A stretch of DNA of 64,000 bases from Gemmobacter lutimaris. Its GTDB lineage: Bacteria > Pseudomonadota > Alphaproteobacteria > Rhodobacterales > Rhodobacteraceae. The stretch is from assembly GCF_003570715.1 (NCBI RefSeq), contig NZ_QXXQ01000011.1, forward strand, positions 80,103 to 144,102. Direction: 5' to 3'. A program made the translations under genes and the position numbers. Of the stretch, positions 62,647 to 64,000 are shown one piece after another (position 1 is the first letter of the stretch; every line of letters begins with the position of its first letter). The notes under the pieces were generated by a model, which searched no databases, had not been told where the DNA came from, and was given only the letters and a program-made list of their open reading frames with translations.

Positions 62647-63396
62647 ATGCGTCGAAATCCTCACATGAACTTCAAAGCCGCGCGCTGGGCTGCAGGCGTT
62701 TCCGGTCTGGGGGCTCAGGGCAGGTCGATCCTGCTGAGCATGGCACATATGTCCGACACTCATGGAGTGTGTTTTCCCAGTTGGAACACGCTGGCAATCT
62801 ACTCCCAGTGTTCTAAAAGCACTGTTCGACGTAATCTCCGGGAGTTTGCGCGGCGGAACCTTGTCGTCAGCCAAGCTCGCTTTGCAGAGCATCATGGCCG
62901 GATCAGTTCCTTCTACATCCTGATCGGCTGGCCCGGGCGGGTTCTTATCCCAGAAACGGGGCATCCCAGACACGGGATGGATATCCTGGAGACGCGTCAT
63001 ACCCGCAACCTTCACGAAGACCTGCAGTCAGAGCGGCAAGGGGGTGGTGTCTCAGCGACATTGCTGAATCAATGTCTTTCAATAAAAGACTCTACTACAG
63101 CCGCGGAAATCACCATCGCGCTTGAACGATGTCTGAAGGCACTCGGCCCTTGGGCAAATGACCAAAACCGGAACAGCCTCACAAACGATGTCCAAGGCTT
63201 CTCCGCGTTGCTTGATGACTTCGATCTCGAGACACATATCCTTCCCGTGCTGGCGGAGAAAAGCAGCCATGCGACGAAGGCGCCGCCCCTGAGGGTATGG
63301 AAGTATTTCTGGGAACCGATCCGAAATCTTGCGCTGAAGCTGGAGAAAAAAAGGCCCCCCAAAGACTCATTGCCACCCGATGGGGAGCAGCCATGA
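62647..63396 (+). CDS. Plasmid/phage-type HTH_36 protein (replication-initiator-like)
   Basis: A 249-aa protein. The N-terminal winged helix is of the HTH_36 kind: LGAQGRSILLSMAHMSDTHG, VCFPSWNTLAIYSQCSKSTV, RRNLREFARRNLVVSQARFA. Such domains are found in replication initiators and regulators of alphaproteobacterial plasmids and prophages. The C-terminal half (ALERCLKALGPWAND...) is unrecognised. The chosen ATG at 62647 is preceded by GAGGGG about 9 nt away; ATG 62629 or 62665 are alternatives. GC content is lower than in the defence array, suggesting a different source. Confidence 0.65.
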   Translation: MRRNPHMNFKAARWAAGVSGLGAQGRSILLSMAHMSDTHGVCFPSWNTLAIYSQCSKSTVRRNLREFARRNLVVSQARFAEHHGRISSFYILIGWPGRVLIPETGHPRHGMDILETRHTRNLHEDLQSERQGGGVSATLLNQCLSIKDSTTAAEITIALERCLKALGPWANDQNRNSLTNDVQGFSALLDDFDLETHILPVLAEKSSHATKAPPLRVWKYFWEPIRNLALKLEKKRPPKDSLPPDGEQP

Positions 63397-63598
63397 TGCT
63401 CTCCCCTTACATCCCTCCATCGGCTGCAGGCACCCTTTTTCCGCGCGCGGTTGTCGGCGGGTCCTTCCGGGCGCGCACCATATACGGGGGGCGAGGTCCC
63501 GCTAACACGCTAGTGTCAAAAGAAAAATCTGGGTGCGCACGTGAGTGCGCATCTTTGGGTGCGCAGGGTACGCGGTCGTTTTTCGCGTCATTCGGGCG

Positions 63599-63793
63599 AT
63601 GGAAACTGCGAGCAAGGCACGTCGGACCGCGCGCACCACTTCACCTCCGCGCGATGGAAGGGAACCTGCAATGACCTGCGTAGGCTCCAATCCGATGCCG
63701 GCCTTCAAAATGACCCCAAAGGAACGTCGTGCCGAGTTGTGCAAGATCCTTGCCGCCGGCCTGATACGCCTCAAGAAGGTGAAAACAGCATGA
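63599..63793 (+). CDS. Small conserved mobile-DNA protein (64 aa)
   Basis: Begins METASKARRTARTTSPPRDG and ends MTPKERRAELCKILAAGLIR then LKKVKTA. The C-terminal helix MTPxERRAEL...LAxGLxRL occurs, as I remember it, in many short proteins next to recombinases and transposases in alphaproteobacterial mobile DNA; its function is not known to me. The start is uncertain: an internal ATG at 63671 gives just the conserved part. It lies 80 bp before an IS3-type terminal repeat. Confidence 0.5.
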   Translation: METASKARRTARTTSPPRDGREPAMTCVGSNPMPAFKMTPKERRAELCKILAAGLIRLKKVKTA

Positions 63794-63873
63794 AAACAAT
63801 GATCTGCGGAAAATTTCCGACTACACAATGCGCCCGACCAATGCCGTCATGCAACTCCAACTCACCGGAGAAA

Positions 63874-63900
63874 TGAACCGCCCCGGGTTTGCCGGAGGCT
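63874..63900. repeat. IS3-family terminal inverted repeat
   Basis: TGAACCGCCCCGGGTTTGCC then GGAGGCT: starts with TG and has the sequence type seen at ends of Rhodobacteraceae IS3 elements. It lies 12 bp outside the transposase stop, marking the left boundary of the element whose other end is beyond the window. Confidence 0.7.
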
Positions 63901-63912
63901 GATTTTGGTTAG

Positions 63913-64000
63913 TTACGCGGCGATGTCTTCAGTTTCCAGAGCGGCGTAGAAGTTTGCCTCTGCTTCTGCCGGAGGGACGTTCCCGATCGGCTCGAGCAGG
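63913..64000 (-). CDS. IS3-family transposase, C-terminal end (partial)
   Basis: The last 28 codons before the TAA at 63913-63915 read LLEPIGNVPPAEAEANFYAA then LETEDIAA, the conserved C-terminus of IS3-family OrfB transposases. The gene continues beyond the right edge. It is a different element from the IS3 remnant at 26919-27221, in the opposite orientation, and has an apparently intact end. Confidence 0.85.
   Translation of the reverse strand, partial: LLEPIGNVPPAEAEANFYAALETEDIAA

Noticed and set aside
62207..62668. Plus-strand frame after the SF2 helicase
   Set aside because: Cysteine- and arginine-rich product with no start signal, overlapping the better supported HTH gene.
23565..64000. 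A second copy of the tRNA-Asn 3' end (att site) or a CRISPR array
   Set aside because: I scanned by eye for the T-arm sequence and for regularly spaced repeats and found neither in the window.

Overview
The window is high-GC alphaproteobacterial DNA. The gene order accB-accC-aat-DUF2155-mlaD-NDUFA12, the TTG and GTG starts and the recurring intergenic CCCCCGGA hairpins all suggest the family Rhodobacteraceae (Rhodobacter/Paracoccus relatives). This assignment is inferred from gene content and no database search was run. The window has two parts: ordinary chromosome (1 to about 23.56 kb) and a genomic island that starts at a tRNA-Asn gene and runs past the right edge.

Chromosomal part. Positions 1-14.1 kb hold a nearly complete reductive pyrimidine catabolism locus. 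It has an NMT1-type ABC transporter (1-3008), dihydropyrimidinase, an N-carbamoyl-beta-alanine amidohydrolase, an omega-amino acid:pyruvate aminotransferase with a BauB-like cupin, and the two-subunit dihydropyrimidine dehydrogenase PreA/PreT (PreT on a TTG start). Two paralogous TetR regulators are present, one RutR-like. RutR-type dyads (CTGACC-N4-GGTCAG and TTGACC-N4-GGTCAA) lie exactly in the two divergent intergenic gaps. An RTX protein, a DUF302 protein and two small unknown genes are interspersed. Positions 14.4-23.4 kb are housekeeping: accB/accC, aat, a DUF2155 protein, mlaD, an NDUFA12-like protein, clpX, clpP, a CAP-domain lipoprotein, an apparently orphan histidine kinase and an MBL-fold hydrolase.

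Island, left edge (23.6-30.7 kb). This is a worn defence island: a tandem pair of 66-aa HTH proteins with identical 18-bp leaders, a BrxR-like WYL regulator with a 20-bp palindrome upstream, and a brxA gene cut off by IS110 and IS3 remnants (a BREX remnant). Next is a RecB-like nuclease/SF1 helicase gene broken by a 17-bp and a 7-bp perfect tandem duplication, which together add 24 bp.

Island, core (31-62 kb). Two large divergent gene arrays meet near 48.2 kb. The leftward array encodes an SF1 helicase with a Vsr/DUF559-type nuclease tail, a membrane-anchored coiled-coil protein, a membrane-anchored coiled-coil McrB-like AAA+ ATPase, a DUF2357-like protein and a possible Hsp70/actin-like protein. 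After a fresh promoter region come an HNH endonuclease, a small membrane protein, an SbcD/YhaO-like phosphoesterase and an SMC/YhaN-like ATPase. The rightward array encodes a WYL regulator, a HEPN-type protein (RX4H motif), an AddB-like and an AddA-like helicase-nuclease pair, a DUF6361 protein, a PLD-like nuclease and a SNF2-type helicase. Most neighbouring genes overlap by 1-8 bp. A 21-bp element built around TTTTGACRCCC occurs three times, each time pointing into one of the arrays, which suggests one regulon. I read this as a candidate large, multi-enzyme anti-phage or DNA-surveillance system combining McrBC-like, AddAB-like, SbcCD-like and DISARM-like parts. I do not recognise it with confidence as a named system.

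Right edge (62-64 kb). A plasmid/phage-type HTH protein, a small conserved mobile-DNA protein and the end of an IS3-family element, with its terminal repeat, close the window.
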